A stretch of 64,000 nt of DNA. Source: an uncultured Rhizobium sp. (lineage in GTDB: Bacteria; Pseudomonadota; Alphaproteobacteria; Rhizobiales; Rhizobiaceae). Shown piece after piece: positions 8,086 through 17,296 of this stretch (positions within the stretch are counted from its first letter, which is position 1; the number at the start of each line of letters is the position of its first letter). The notes under the pieces are model-generated. The model worked only from the letters and a program-made list of their open reading frames with translations. It searched no databases and was not told where the DNA came from. Made by a program: the position numbers and the translations under genes. The stretch spans positions 62,001 to 126,000 of the forward strand of contig CAMFIF010000006.1 of NCBI GenBank assembly GCA_945952415.1, written 5' to 3'.

Positions 8086-9376
8086 ATGAGACCTTTCGCC
8101 TTGAAAACGCGCTGCTTTTTTCTCTCAGCTGCATTATTGAAAAAAGAAAAAGTGCTGTTATTCCATATTCTTGTTCCAGAAGGAGACTGCTCTCCATCAT
8201 TCCCTGCAACAACGAAAATAGCCAGATTTGTATGAATATTCCGCTGTCTTTTAAATCATCTCGACTAATTCTCGCCAGATAAAGGATTGGACTGAAGATA
8301 ACGACGACATAGAAAAGTGAGATTATTACTCCGCCTGAAAGAAGGATGTCTAGAAAGCTATTGTGCGCGTGGGGGACTTGCCATCCAAGTTCAAACGACG
8401 TTTTAGCCTGGACAATGGGATCCCGCCAAAATCCGAGATAACCGTAACCGAAAAACGGGTTCTGACTTATTGAGTCATAGGCGAAAGTCCAGACTTGGGT
8501 CCGTCCCGTTAGGGTTGTGTCTAGAGGCTCGCTGTTGGTCGAAAATACGTAAAACACTAATATAGAAAATATTGTCGGGACTATAGCAGCGATGAAGATG
8601 TAGGAAAGCCGATTAGCTCTTTCGCCGGTTCGCGCTTGCAGGACGTATATTAGCAAATCTGATGCTATCTTTACGATCGCTAGAAGACCAATTGCAGTTT
8701 TTGAGCCGGAATTAAAAAGGAATATGATAGCTAAGGCTAACACTGAAAATGACGAAAAGCGACGGATCCGGCGACGAAAGCACTCGGCGCTTACCAAAGC
8801 CACGATCGCATACACCGCGCCCGCAAAGTTCTTCTGGATATGGACGCCTCTCCAAGAACCGGCAAGCGTGAAGGCTGAATTGTCGATGCCGATATCGGGA
8901 AATAACTCGACAGCTATATAATCTATTGCAAGAAGCGCGATTGAGGCCGTCAAGGCCGCCCTCAAGAAGACGTGCGTCTTAATTTGCGATGCGGCGAGGC
9001 TGGATGCCGCAAGGGTAACGGTAAGTAAGTAGACGGAAGCAACCGCGCTATAGAATATGTTTGGCGACCATAGGCTGCTAACGTAAAAATATACGATTAG
9101 GATCCAAAGCGAATATCCGATCGCCCTAAACCTAGACTGCTCGTTTTCTATGGGCGGTTTGAATGCGAAGCACGCGATTAGAAGTAAAAGGCCATCTGTT
9201 ATGCACCAGGCAATTTTCCATGCTACATTTCCGCCAAGAATGAGCGCTATCGGTGCATTGCCTAACAATGCAATCATAATATACAGGAAAACTGCACGTT
9301 TTGCTGACCTATCGCGTTTGTTCTGCTCTAGGTCGACTATGAAAGTAGACGGAAAATCTCTAGCCGTGATGCTCAT
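8072..9376 (-). CDS. O-antigen polymerase/ligase-like membrane protein (Wzy candidate)
   Basis: 434 residues with about 10-12 membrane segments and a large periplasmic loop. The loop carries TGRTQVWTFAYDSI, FFGYGYLGFW and VPHAHNSFLDILLSGG, which match the Wzy_C/WaaL family signature. Within a Wzx/Wzy-type EPS operon it most likely polymerises the flipped repeat units. The start overlaps the stop of the GT26 gene by 4 bp (ATGA), so translation is coupled. Base composition is strikingly A/T-rich. A second protein of the same family lies at 20350-21753, so assigning Wzy to one or the other needs genetics. Confidence 0.82.
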   Translation of the reverse strand: MSITARDFPSTFIVDLEQNKRDRSAKRAVFLYIMIALLGNAPIALILGGNVAWKIAWCITDGLLLLIACFAFKPPIENEQSRFRAIGYSLWILIVYFYVSSLWSPNIFYSAVASVYLLTVTLAASSLAASQIKTHVFLRAALTASIALLAIDYIAVELFPDIGIDNSAFTLAGSWRGVHIQKNFAGAVYAIVALVSAECFRRRIRRFSSFSVLALAIIFLFNSGSKTAIGLLAIVKIASDLLIYVLQARTGERANRLSYIFIAAIVPTIFSILVFYVFSTNSEPLDTTLTGRTQVWTFAYDSISQNPFFGYGYLGFWRDPIVQAKTSFELGWQVPHAHNSFLDILLSGGVIISLFYVVVIFSPILYLARISRDDLKDSGIFIQIWLFSLLQGMMESSLLLEQEYGITALFLFSIMQLREKSSAFSRRKVSYERV

Positions 9377-10173
9377 GAGCGGTCTTTGGTTTTTCTAAAT
9401 TCGTAATATAACCAAATCTTGAGTAATAGAAGTGGTTCCACGATGTAACGGAATGCCAAGCGCCTTGGGTCCCTTAAGAAGCGATAAACTCCCTCCAACC
9501 CCAATTTTCCAAGCACCCGGGGAGGGGTTGCAGTCCGTCCAGCAAAATAGTCTATAAACCCGCCCACAGGCATAACGACTGTGCAGGTGAGTAGGTGACG
9601 GTTTTGTAATATCCACTCCTCCTGTAGGGGCATTCCCATGCCTACAAACACTATTTTGCAACCCGCCTGATTCATTCTCTTGATTATTCTCTCGGTTTCT
9701 TCGAAGCGGTTGACGTCCGAAGAGAGGTGCCCGTGTTCGACGCAATATGACCCTCCGGTATCAATGGACTTTAATGCTTCCACGTTGTCATCCCGAAATT
9801 CTGGGGCAGAGCCAATGAAGCCAATGGGCCACCCTCGCGCTGCAAAATGCTTGATGATAACTGGAACCAGATCTATATGCGTATTGCGTGTTTTGGACGA
9901 AAGCAATCGACCTTTAAGGCGACCGAGCCATACAATCGGCATTCCGTCTATATGAACAAGGCTGTCGTCCCTTTTCAGAAGTTTAGCCATATGGTCTGAT
10001 TTTTGCGCACAGTACAAACCATGTAGGTTGATATTACAAAGGGTGATTTGCGCATCATGTGCGACAGCGTAGTTTAAGGCCCGGATGATTTCTTCTGTTT
10101 CAAGTGGATCGGCAGGTATCCCGAGAAGATCGAAACGATTGTATTTGAATTCTGGAAAGTTGTTATCAGACAT
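9373..10173 (-). CDS. WecG/TagA/CpsF (GT26) family glycosyltransferase
   Basis: 266 residues. Family hallmarks: LCNINLHGLYCAQ, the conserved HIDGMPIVWLGR, VFVGMGMPLQEEWI and VMPVGGFIDYFAG. GT26 enzymes transfer N-acetylmannosamine(-uronate) or glucose/glucuronate to a lipid-linked acceptor; in rhizobial and Gum-type pathways the homologue adds a glucuronosyl or related residue late in repeat-unit assembly. The C-terminal basic/hydrophobic tail (LEPLLLLKIWLYYEF-like) probably associates with the membrane. It starts 6 bp after the upstream GT4 gene. With UDP-GlcA, UDP-GalA and UDP-Xyl producers in the same operon, a uronic acid donor is plausible but unproven. Confidence 0.88.
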   Translation of the reverse strand: MSDNNFPEFKYNRFDLLGIPADPLETEEIIRALNYAVAHDAQITLCNINLHGLYCAQKSDHMAKLLKRDDSLVHIDGMPIVWLGRLKGRLLSSKTRNTHIDLVPVIIKHFAARGWPIGFIGSAPEFRDDNVEALKSIDTGGSYCVEHGHLSSDVNRFEETERIIKRMNQAGCKIVFVGMGMPLQEEWILQNRHLLTCTVVMPVGGFIDYFAGRTATPPRVLGKLGLEGVYRFLRDPRRLAFRYIVEPLLLLKIWLYYEFRKTKDRS

Positions 10174-10179
10174 GATCTG

Positions 10180-11292
10180 TCAGTCCGCGAAACTAGACGC
10201 GTGCTCGATAATCAGATTTTCATACGCCTGAGCGACTGCATCGATCTCATATTTACTAGCTGACTCTCTCAAAATATCTTTTGAAGGCGGTGTATTCAGC
10301 ATAGCGCGCATACCATCCGCAAGATTGAGAGCAGAATAGTCAGTTACCAGTTGACCGTATTTGCCATAACCGGTCAGTTCTATGGTTCCAAACGACGCTT
10401 TCGTACTGACGATCGGTAATCCAGCAAACGCGGCTTCAATAAGAACTGTGGGCAACCCTTCCCAGCGTGAACTTAGGACAAAAACATCTGACTTGGATAG
10501 CCACGCAAAGGGGTTTGCAGCGAAGCCGGGGAAACTGACGCAGTCCGAAATCCCTAGCGATTCGGCTTGCTCCTCCAAGCGCGCTCGCAGTTCGCCTTCC
10601 CCTAATATGATCAATCTGCAGGGAGTTGATTGCCTGACTATCGCAAATGCATCAAGAAGCAACGCCTGGTTTTTTTGATATGTCAATCTACCTACATTTA
10701 TGAAAACCGGCATGTCTTTGTCGTCAAGCCAAGGATGACCTGTCAGTTCCGTCAGCTTGGCAGTTGCTGCTACGTCAATAACTGGATTAGGCATGACTTT
10801 GACCGGCAGGTCGGGCCGCCTTGTGAAAGCTGAGGCCGCAAGCGCTGCGCTCTCATCAACACATACAAGCAGGTTGAGCTTACTGTAGGTCCATGTTGCG
10901 GCAAGATAAGCGAGCCGCTGGAAAAAATGTTCTCGGTCGCGGCGATACCCGTTATGCATGCTACCTTGTTCAACGCCCACGAGCACAAAGTCTGGATGGA
11001 CAAACTTCGCTATTGCCGCGATCGTATTCGCAAGCACCATGTACGACAGCACAATTTGCGGGCGTTCTTCCCTGAGGAACTTTAGAAACTTGAACGTGCT
11101 TTTATATGCTCGGCCAGCGCGAAGATCGCGAACTGTTACGTTATCCTGAACAAGCGAACGGTGCGGGCCGCTGTCGGAGGCAACAGCTATCGTGACGCGA
11201 TGTCCACGGTTCGCAAGACCGTTGGCCAGCATTACTGCGGCTCGCTCGGCGCCGCCACCGGCAAAATTAATTAAAAATATAGAAATTTTCAT
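10180..11292 (-). CDS. Family 4 glycosyltransferase
   Basis: 370 residues, GT-B fold. N-terminal acceptor half begins MKISIFLINFAGGGAERA; donor half has VFINVGRLTYQKN and LIILGEGELRARLE, and the EX7E-type motif in SSRWEGLPTVLIEAAFAG. A retaining transferase acting on the lipid-linked EPS intermediate at the cytoplasmic face. The ATG at 11292 was preferred because GGAGG lies 8 bases upstream, while the longer start at 11328 would overlap the neighbouring gene. It lies 22 bp downstream of another GT4 in the same operon. Confidence 0.88.
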   Translation of the reverse strand: MKISIFLINFAGGGAERAAVMLANGLANRGHRVTIAVASDSGPHRSLVQDNVTVRDLRAGRAYKSTFKFLKFLREERPQIVLSYMVLANTIAAIAKFVHPDFVLVGVEQGSMHNGYRRDREHFFQRLAYLAATWTYSKLNLLVCVDESAALAASAFTRRPDLPVKVMPNPVIDVAATAKLTELTGHPWLDDKDMPVFINVGRLTYQKNQALLLDAFAIVRQSTPCRLIILGEGELRARLEEQAESLGISDCVSFPGFAANPFAWLSKSDVFVLSSRWEGLPTVLIEAAFAGLPIVSTKASFGTIELTGYGKYGQLVTDYSALNLADGMRAMLNTPPSKDILRESASKYEIDAVAQAYENLIIEHASSFAD

Positions 11293-11314
11293 GTTTTGCA
11301 CCTCCATGCCTGTT

Positions 11315-12406
11315 TTATTGAGCGGCACGCATGATGTCGATGTAGCTACGTGTCATCTGCTCTACACCAAATTCGATAGCCAGGTTACGGGCTCCCTGGC
11401 ACAGTTTCTCGCGATACGCTACGTCATCCTTGATGCGCCTCAATTCCTGAGCCCAAGTTTCGATATTCAGGGGCAGAGCACGCCCAGCGACGGAATTCGC
11501 ACCCGCGATCACATCCGCGACAGTTGGGGTGTCATTTACAATCACAGGGACCGAAAAGGCGAGGGCTTCCAAAAGAGCATTGCTTCGTCCCTCATGAAAT
11601 GAGGGAAGTGCGAACACATCTAGAGCACTGTAAAAATTCGGCATCTCTGAATTATCGACCGCTCCTAGAAAATGAATGCGTTTATCTACTCCCATTTCGA
11701 TGGCCTTTCTTATGAGAGTATCATGTAAATCGCCTTCTCCCGCGATTACTATGTTAATATCTGGAATTTTCGCAGCCAACTCGATGAGAAAACGGTGGTT
11801 TTTTTGCTCCGCCAACCTGCCGGCGCTCCCGATCCAAAAGCCTCCAGGCTCTAGACCGAGCTTTGTCCGCGCGACAGCCTGATCAATTTTAGTTACGGGA
11901 ATTTTTACTCCATTTGGAATTACGCAGATGCGGCTCCGATAGTTCGCCGGATAAGCGCTGAATGTGTCAGCGGTTGATTGGGAAACCATCACAATTTTTC
12001 TACTGATTCCCAGAGTGCCGCCGATCCAATCGATAATGCGGGCAATGAGAGGGCCGTAGTTGGAAACGTTGGCTTGGACGGCAACTCCCGCTCCTGGGAG
12101 ACGCATAAGTTTCCCAAGGATCATGAATGCAACGGAGTAGTGGGTGCGGGCGAGAATGACGTCTGGCTTGTAGGATTTCCAAAACCTATACATATTAACG
12201 AAAATACGCATGTAGTCACTTACGGAGCGCGGTTTCCGCTTAAAAAGTGTGACATAGTCGCGATCGGAATAGGCTGAGCTGTTTTTCTCATACAGAAACG
12301 CGAGTTCAGCTGTTAGACCGGCGTTGATCAACTCTTGCTTCAACGTCCGGGATGCAGTCTGCGCCCCCCCGACCTCTAGCTGTGTGACGATAAGCAGCAC
12401 CTTCAT
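11315..12406 (-). CDS. Family 4 glycosyltransferase
   Basis: 363 residues. Motifs: VTQLEVGGAQTASRTL in the acceptor half; GSAGRLAEQKNHRFLI, NIVIAGEGDLHDTL and SFHEGRSNALLEALAF in the donor half, the last carrying the conserved Glu pair. It is only distantly similar to the next GT4, so the two probably make different linkages. The gene is A/T-rich like the rest of the distal operon and lies 24 bp after the epimerase gene. Donor sugar unknown; with its neighbours it would extend the repeat unit started by the ExoY-like enzyme. Confidence 0.88.
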   Translation of the reverse strand: MKVLLIVTQLEVGGAQTASRTLKQELINAGLTAELAFLYEKNSSAYSDRDYVTLFKRKPRSVSDYMRIFVNMYRFWKSYKPDVILARTHYSVAFMILGKLMRLPGAGVAVQANVSNYGPLIARIIDWIGGTLGISRKIVMVSQSTADTFSAYPANYRSRICVIPNGVKIPVTKIDQAVARTKLGLEPGGFWIGSAGRLAEQKNHRFLIELAAKIPDINIVIAGEGDLHDTLIRKAIEMGVDKRIHFLGAVDNSEMPNFYSALDVFALPSFHEGRSNALLEALAFSVPVIVNDTPTVADVIAGANSVAGRALPLNIETWAQELRRIKDDVAYREKLCQGARNLAIEFGVEQMTRSYIDIMRAAQ

Positions 12407-12430
12407 CGCGATAGAAGCCCGTTTGTTTTG

Positions 12431-13471
12431 TTATGTATGTCTTCGACTTTGGGGGTGAGTATTTGGTGTCTCGGGGAGTATTTGGGACAAATACCACTCG
12501 ACAAATCGTGAAACACCCACCCTCAAGTCCGTACGCGGCTGATACCCGGTGAGGCGCTGCAGCAGACTCGGATCCGCATACGTGATTTCGACATCCCCCT
12601 TTTGCATCGGCAGGAATATCTTCTGAGCGGTCTTGCCTAAACATCTTTCCACTGTTTCAATGAAATCCAACAAACCGACAGGTTGGCCACCGCCGATATT
12701 CACAACGCGCCAAGGAGCAACGGGCGACAGCGCATCTTCGGGTTGAACCCGGTTTCTCTCCGAGGGCGGAATGTCCATGAGTCTTACTATCGATTCAACG
12801 AGGTCATCGATGTAGGTGAAGTCGCGCTTCATTTTTCCTTCGCCGTAGATCTCAATGGGCACATTTCTTTCGATAGCGGATACAAATTTGAAGAGTGCCA
12901 TATCAGGTCGCCCCCATGGGCCGTACACGGTAAAAAAGCGAAAGCACGTTATTGGAATATTCCATAAGGATGCATAAGAATGCGAAATTTCTTCAACAGC
13001 CTTCTTTGTTGCTGCGTATAGGGAAATTGGCCAATCGGACTTGTGACCTTCGGCAAACGGCATTGTCCTATTGGCACCATAGATAGAACTGGACGATGCT
13101 ATAAGAAGGTGTCTCAAAGGCGTACGTTTCGCAGCTTCAAGAATGTTGTACGATCCGACGATGTTTGAAGTGATGTAAGTCTCGGGATGATCCAGACTAT
13201 AGCGAACCCCGGCTTGAGCGGCCAGATGGATCAGGACATCAGGAAGAGTTTCATCTATCGAAGCATTTAGCTTTTCCGCATCCTCTAGCATTGCTTCCAC
13301 GTGGTCATACGTGCTGTATCGATTCAGTATGTCCAACCTTTTTCTCTTAAGAGAGACATCGTAATAGTCAGTCATCCCGTCATATCCGACTACGATGTGA
13401 CCGAGATCCAGCAATTTTTTAGATATGTGGAACCCGACAAAGCCAGCGGCGCCGGTTACAAATACTTTCAC
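12431..13471 (-). CDS. UDP-glucuronate 4-epimerase (CapI/LspL type)
   Basis: 346 residues. Converts UDP-glucuronate to UDP-galacturonate. Extended short-chain dehydrogenase with [20 protein letters not shown] and the Tyr-Lys pair [28 protein letters not shown] and [14 protein letters not shown] are typical of the glucuronate epimerases rather than of GalE. The GTG at 13471 (VKVFVTG) has GGAGA 6 bases upstream; a GTG at 13486 is possible but less well placed. It follows ugd by 71 bp and uses its product, so UDP-GlcA feeds both this enzyme and the UDP-xylose synthase upstream. Confidence 0.88.
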   Translation of the reverse strand: MKVFVTGAAGFVGFHISKKLLDLGHIVVGYDGMTDYYDVSLKRKRLDILNRYSTYDHVEAMLEDAEKLNASIDETLPDVLIHLAAQAGVRYSLDHPETYITSNIVGSYNILEAAKRTPLRHLLIASSSSIYGANRTMPFAEGHKSDWPISLYAATKKAVEEISHSYASLWNIPITCFRFFTVYGPWGRPDMALFKFVSAIERNVPIEIYGEGKMKRDFTYIDDLVESIVRLMDIPPSERNRVQPEDALSPVAPWRVVNIGGGQPVGLLDFIETVERCLGKTAQKIFLPMQKGDVEITYADPSLLQRLTGYQPRTDLRVGVSRFVEWYLSQILPETPNTHPQSRRHT

Positions 13472-13542
13472 CAATATTCTCCACACGGTATGAGTCGAGT
13501 ACTCATTAATTTTTTCGCCTCTGGTGTGCCACAGCGTACCAC

Positions 13543-14889
13543 TTACTCTGCGGCTAAAGCTTGACTTAGTGCGGGAGCGCCCGAGTTTTTGCTTCCTATA
13601 CCCCAGTAATCAAAGCCTGCCTTAGCCGCATCCTTCTCGGTAAAGATGTTTCGCAGATCAACGAGCAGCGGCGCCTGTACGATAGAACGAAGCTTGGCAA
13701 GGTCGAGGCTCTTGAATTGTTTCCATTCGGTGAGAATCACGACCGCATCGGCTCCTTCCGCGGCCTCATAAGAATCGCGACAGAAGTGTACCTGGGTGAA
13801 GATCGACTTCGCGTTTTCCATCGCTTCCGGATCATAGGCGCGGATATGGGCGCCGAAATCCTGCAGGGCCTGGATAACGGGAATGGCCGGACTGTCGCGC
13901 ATGTCATCCGTATCCGCCTTGAAGGCAAGGCCCAGCACGGCGATGGTCTTGTCGCGCACATTGCCGTTGCAGGCATCGACGACGCGCAGCGCCATGGCGC
14001 GCTTGCGGTTGTCGTTCACCTGGATCACGGTTTCCACCGTGCGCAGTTCGACGCGATAGTCGCGCGCGGTCTTCGAAATCGCCAGCGTATCCTTCGGGAA
14101 GCAGGAACCGCCATAGCCGGGGCCTGCATTCAGGAACTTTTCGCCGATGCGGCTGTCGAGACCGATGCCATGGGCCACGTCCCGCACATCGCCGCCCACC
14201 GCCTCGCAAAGATCGGCGATCTCGTTGATGAAGGTGATCTTCATCGCCAGGAAGGCATTGGCCGCATATTTCAGGAGCTCAGCCGAGCGGCGCGACGTGT
14301 GGAGGATGGGCGCATCTTTGAGCTGCTCCACGCCATAGATGCGCGACACGACGTTCCGGGACCAGGCGTCCTCGCTGCCGATCACCACCCGGTCCGGGCG
14401 CATGAAATCGTCGATCGCCACGCCTTCGCGCAGGAATTCGGGGTTGGAAACGACGGAGAAGCGGAAGGGCCGGCCGGCTGCGCGCAGAATGCGCTCCACC
14501 TCGTCGCCGGTGCCCACGGGCACAGTGGACTTGTCGACCACGACAAGATCGTCGCTGGCCTTTTCGGCAATCGCACGGGCAACGGCATAGACATATTTCA
14601 TGTCCGCATGGCCATCCGTGGGGCGCGGCGGCGTGCCGACGGCGATGAAGGCGGCATCGGCACCCTTGAGCGCCTCGCCGAGATCCTCCGTGAAGCTCAG
14701 GCGGCCGGCCGCCATGTTCCCCGTCACCAGCGCATCGAGGCCCGGTTCATAGATGGGCATGATGCCCTTCCTCAGGCTTTCGATCTTGGCCGGATTGTTA
14801 TCCACACAGGTTATGATGTGCCCCATTTCCGCAAAGCAGGCGCCTGCGACGAGGCCGACATATCCCGAACCGATGATTACGATCTTCAT
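13543..14889 (-). CDS. ugd: UDP-glucose 6-dehydrogenase
   Basis: 448 residues, normal length. Oxidises UDP-glucose to UDP-glucuronate with two NAD+. N-terminal Rossmann site [18 protein letters not shown]; active-site Lys/Asn region [18 protein letters not shown]; catalytic Cys in [14 protein letters not shown]-terminal UDP-binding domain with [17 protein letters not shown]. It lies 14 bp after the UDP-xylose synthase gene. The 5' two-thirds has the high-GC, strongly GC3-biased codons of the core genome, whereas the last ~200 bp and all genes to the left are A/T-richer; the compositional boundary therefore falls inside this gene. Confidence 0.95.
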   Translation of the reverse strand: MKIVIIGSGYVGLVAGACFAEMGHIITCVDNNPAKIESLRKGIMPIYEPGLDALVTGNMAAGRLSFTEDLGEALKGADAAFIAVGTPPRPTDGHADMKYVYAVARAIAEKASDDLVVVDKSTVPVGTGDEVERILRAAGRPFRFSVVSNPEFLREGVAIDDFMRPDRVVIGSEDAWSRNVVSRIYGVEQLKDAPILHTSRRSAELLKYAANAFLAMKITFINEIADLCEAVGGDVRDVAHGIGLDSRIGEKFLNAGPGYGGSCFPKDTLAISKTARDYRVELRTVETVIQVNDNRKRAMALRVVDACNGNVRDKTIAVLGLAFKADTDDMRDSPAIPVIQALQDFGAHIRAYDPEAMENAKSIFTQVHFCRDSYEAAEGADAVVILTEWKQFKSLDLAKLRSIVQAPLLVDLRNIFTEKDAAKAGFDYWGIGSKNSGAPALSQALAAE

Positions 14890-14903
14890 GGACTAAACTC
14901 CCT

Positions 14904-15869
14904 TCAGGCTTTGCGGGCGCTTGGGATCGCCGGCGACTCGATACAATGACGGAAATACGGGATGGCCTTCTCAAGGCCCTCGCGCAGCGGCGTGGTGGGC
15001 TCCCAGCCCAGATGCTCGCGGGCCCGGGTGATATCGGGGCAGCGCTGGGTCGGGTCGTCCTGGGGCAGCGGCAGATTGACGAGCTTCGAGGGCGAGTCGA
15101 TCATCTCAAGCACGAGTTCGGCGAGTTCACGAATCGTGAACTCGACGGGATTGCCGATATTGACGGGGAAGCTCACATGATCGGGCGCATTCATCAGGCG
15201 GATGATGCCCTCGATCAGGTCGTCACGGTAGCAGAAGGAGCGCGTCTGCTGACCGTCGCCATAGATCGTCAGATCTTCGCCGCGCAGCGCCTGGATGATG
15301 AAGTTCGAAACGACGCGGCCGTCTTCCGGGTTCATGCCGGGCCCGTAGGTGTTGAAGATCCTCACCACACGAACATTTACTCCATGCATCCGCTGGTAAT
15401 CATAGATCAGCGTCTCGGCGCCGCGCTTGCCCTCGTCATAGCAGGAGCGAATGCCGATCGTGTTCACATTGCCCCAGTAATCTTCGCGCTGGGGATGCAC
15501 ATGGGGGTCGCCATAGATTTCGGACGTGGAGGCCTGGAGAATTTTCGCACCCGTGCGGCGCGCCAGTTCCAGGAGATTGAGCGTACCGATGACGCTCGTC
15601 TTGAAGGTGAAGATCGGATCGGCCTGATAATGCGGCGGAGAAGCCGGCGACGCGAGATTGTAGATTTCGTCATATTGGCCGTCGACCGGATCCAGCACGG
15701 ATTGCTCGATCAGCGAGAAACCGTTGCGGCCGATGAAGCGGCTGATATTGGCCTTTGATCCCGTATAGTAATTGTCAAGACAGGTAACATTGTGTCCCTG
15801 ATCCAGCAGCCGTTCGCAAAGATGACTGCCGAGAAATCCTGCTCCACCCGTGACAAGAATATGTTTCAT
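14904..15869 (-). CDS. UDP-glucuronate decarboxylase (UDP-xylose synthase)
   Basis: 321 residues. Extended SDR with [24 protein letters not shown] and the Tyr-Lys pair [14 protein letters not shown]; the segment [11 protein letters not shown] is diagnostic for UXS-type decarboxylases as opposed to epimerases. It converts UDP-GlcA to UDP-xylose with NAD+ as bound cofactor. Start ATG at 15869 (MKHILVTGG). Second gene of the EPS operon, 43 bp after the starter transferase, and GC-rich like it. Its presence predicts xylose in the polymer. Confidence 0.92.
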   Translation of the reverse strand: MKHILVTGGAGFLGSHLCERLLDQGHNVTCLDNYYTGSKANISRFIGRNGFSLIEQSVLDPVDGQYDEIYNLASPASPPHYQADPIFTFKTSVIGTLNLLELARRTGAKILQASTSEIYGDPHVHPQREDYWGNVNTIGIRSCYDEGKRGAETLIYDYQRMHGVNVRVVRIFNTYGPGMNPEDGRVVSNFIIQALRGEDLTIYGDGQQTRSFCYRDDLIEGIIRLMNAPDHVSFPVNIGNPVEFTIRELAELVLEMIDSPSKLVNLPLPQDDPTQRCPDITRAREHLGWEPTTPLREGLEKAIPYFRHCIESPAIPSARKA

Positions 15870-15912
15870 GAGATCCTTCTTTACTCATACAGAATGGAGT
15901 AGTACTTACCGA

Positions 15913-16611
15913 TCAGTAGCCTGTACCACCGATCAATTCATTACGCAGCGTCCCGTACAGGATTTTCATGTCAAGCCAGAGACTGAAATTCTCGACATAG
16001 TAAATATCCGCAGCAATGCGCTGGCGTGCCTTGGCCACGGATACTGTCGGGCCGCGCAGGCCGCGCATCTGTGCCAAACCGGTAATGCCCGGCGTCATCA
16101 CGTGACGGCGGTGATAGCCGGGAACGAGGACTTCATAAGGAACGCCGCCGGCCAGCATGCCGATCGGATGGCAGCGCGGGCCCACCAGCGACATGTCGCC
16201 CTTCAGCACGTTGATCAGCTGGGGAAGCTCGTCGATATTCGTGCGGCGCAGGAGATTGCCAAGCCGCGTGACGCGCGGATCGTTCTCGACCGTCTGGGCC
16301 ACGCCCGTCTTGTCGCCGAGATCGGTGCGCATGGAGCGGAACTTGTAGACCTTGATCTGCCGGCCGCCGCGACCCCAGCGCTTCTGGGTGAAGAAGACCG
16401 GCCCGCGCGAATCGATCTTGATCAGGAGGGCGATCATCAGGAAAAGCGGGGCCAGCACCAGGAGCGCCGTCCCGGACACCAGGATGTCAAAAACACGCTT
16501 GAATGCCAGCTGTCTCAATCGAATGCGTTCCAACTCCGCTGCCGAGTGCTTACGGGCAGCTCGCTTACTGAACGTTGCAACTTCGCTATTGTTGCTGCCG
16601 AGCAGGGCCAT
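15913..16611 (-). CDS. Undecaprenyl-phosphate sugar phosphotransferase (ExoY-like EPS starter)
   Basis: 232 residues. One N-terminal membrane helix (LVSGTALLVLAPLFLMIALL) followed by the cytoplasmic catalytic domain of bacterial sugar transferases: GPVFFTQKRWG, YKFRSMRTD, NIDELPQLINVLKGDMSLVG and PGITGLAQMRG. It transfers a hexose-1-phosphate (galactose or glucose) from UDP-sugar to undecaprenyl phosphate, starting repeat-unit synthesis. AGGGGAG precedes the ATG. It is the first gene of the roughly 12-kb leftward operon and has a long A/T-rich leader with palindromes upstream, so regulation of the whole EPS operon probably acts here. The sugar cannot be decided by eye. Confidence 0.9.
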   Translation of the reverse strand: MALLGSNNSEVATFSKRAARKHSAAELERIRLRQLAFKRVFDILVSGTALLVLAPLFLMIALLIKIDSRGPVFFTQKRWGRGGRQIKVYKFRSMRTDLGDKTGVAQTVENDPRVTRLGNLLRRTNIDELPQLINVLKGDMSLVGPRCHPIGMLAGGVPYEVLVPGYHRRHVMTPGITGLAQMRGLRGPTVSVAKARQRIAADIYYVENFSLWLDMKILYGTLRNELIGGTGY

Positions 16612-17232
16612 TAGGCTCCCCTAAAACGCTTGAGGACATTTACTGACTGTTTACTATTCTACTGTTCTTCACCTGTCACTCGCAACTGAAATTTAAGGTA
16701 AACGTTCATTTCACAAATGCCATATTTGGATGAATTTCCACCAACAGTTTCAGAGCATCCTAATTTCGTTCAATCATATAATAGTAAAGGATAGGCGTGA
16801 AGCGGGCAGATTAGGGTCGACAATACACGGTTGACGCGCAATTGCAGCTTTGGTTATTGGTTTCCATCGAAGATTGAAAGTATAAGCCCGTTTTTTCAGC
16901 AGCCTGCCTGTCATTTAAGCGATTCTCCGGTTGAAATACGAATGAAGCATGATCGAATGGCTTGTTAACGATACTATCGTTAAGATGAACGGCCGTTGAA
17001 CCGGGAAATACACCCAAAATTTGCCGCCACAGGAGCTCCGCCGTTACATATCTGGGGTAGAGCCAGTCATGATGGACGATGCTGGATCGAACCTTGCCAC
17101 CCTTCGCTTCGCTCTCTCCGATTGTCCTCGTCTCCCCGTGGGTGTAAACACCAGCGAACCGAGAACGCCCTCGGATGGTTCCGGATCCCGCTTCGTAAAA
17201 AAAGATCAAGAGCGGCGCCGCACAGCAGAATG
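16612..17232. other. Long regulatory leader upstream of the EPS operon
   Basis: More than 600 bp without a supportable gene. The part next to the exoY-like gene (16630-16790) is very A/T-rich and is where its promoter should be. A perfect 19-bp palindrome lies near 16974. An open frame can be traced leftward from 17266 to 16811, but it starts inside the terminator hairpin and has no family resemblance, so I left it out. Confidence 0.5.
16965..16983. promoter_or_regulatory. Perfect palindrome, candidate operator for the EPS operon
   Basis: TTAACGATA-c-TATCGTTAA: two 9-base arms around one central base. It is about 350 bp upstream of the exoY-like start. Size and symmetry suit a dimeric DNA-binding protein; which one is unknown. 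Confidence 0.5.
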
Positions 17233-17255
17233 CCCCGGACGCGGTGCGTCCGGGG
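17233..17255 (-). terminator. Hairpin downstream of the wzc-like gene
   Basis: A perfect 10-bp GC stem (CCCCGGACGC / GCGTCCGGGG) with a 3-base loop, about 40 bp past the stop of the wzc-like gene. On the minus strand it is followed only by a weak T run, so it may be a modest terminator or an RNA-stabilising end. Confidence 0.6.
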
Positions 17256-17296
17256 CTGCGAGGCATAATTTGCGGGCGAAGGTGCGGTTTTGGCCG

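Noticed and set aside
16811..17266. A 151-residue minus-strand frame in the EPS leader
   Set aside because: Starts inside the terminator hairpin, lacks a ribosome site and resembles nothing known.
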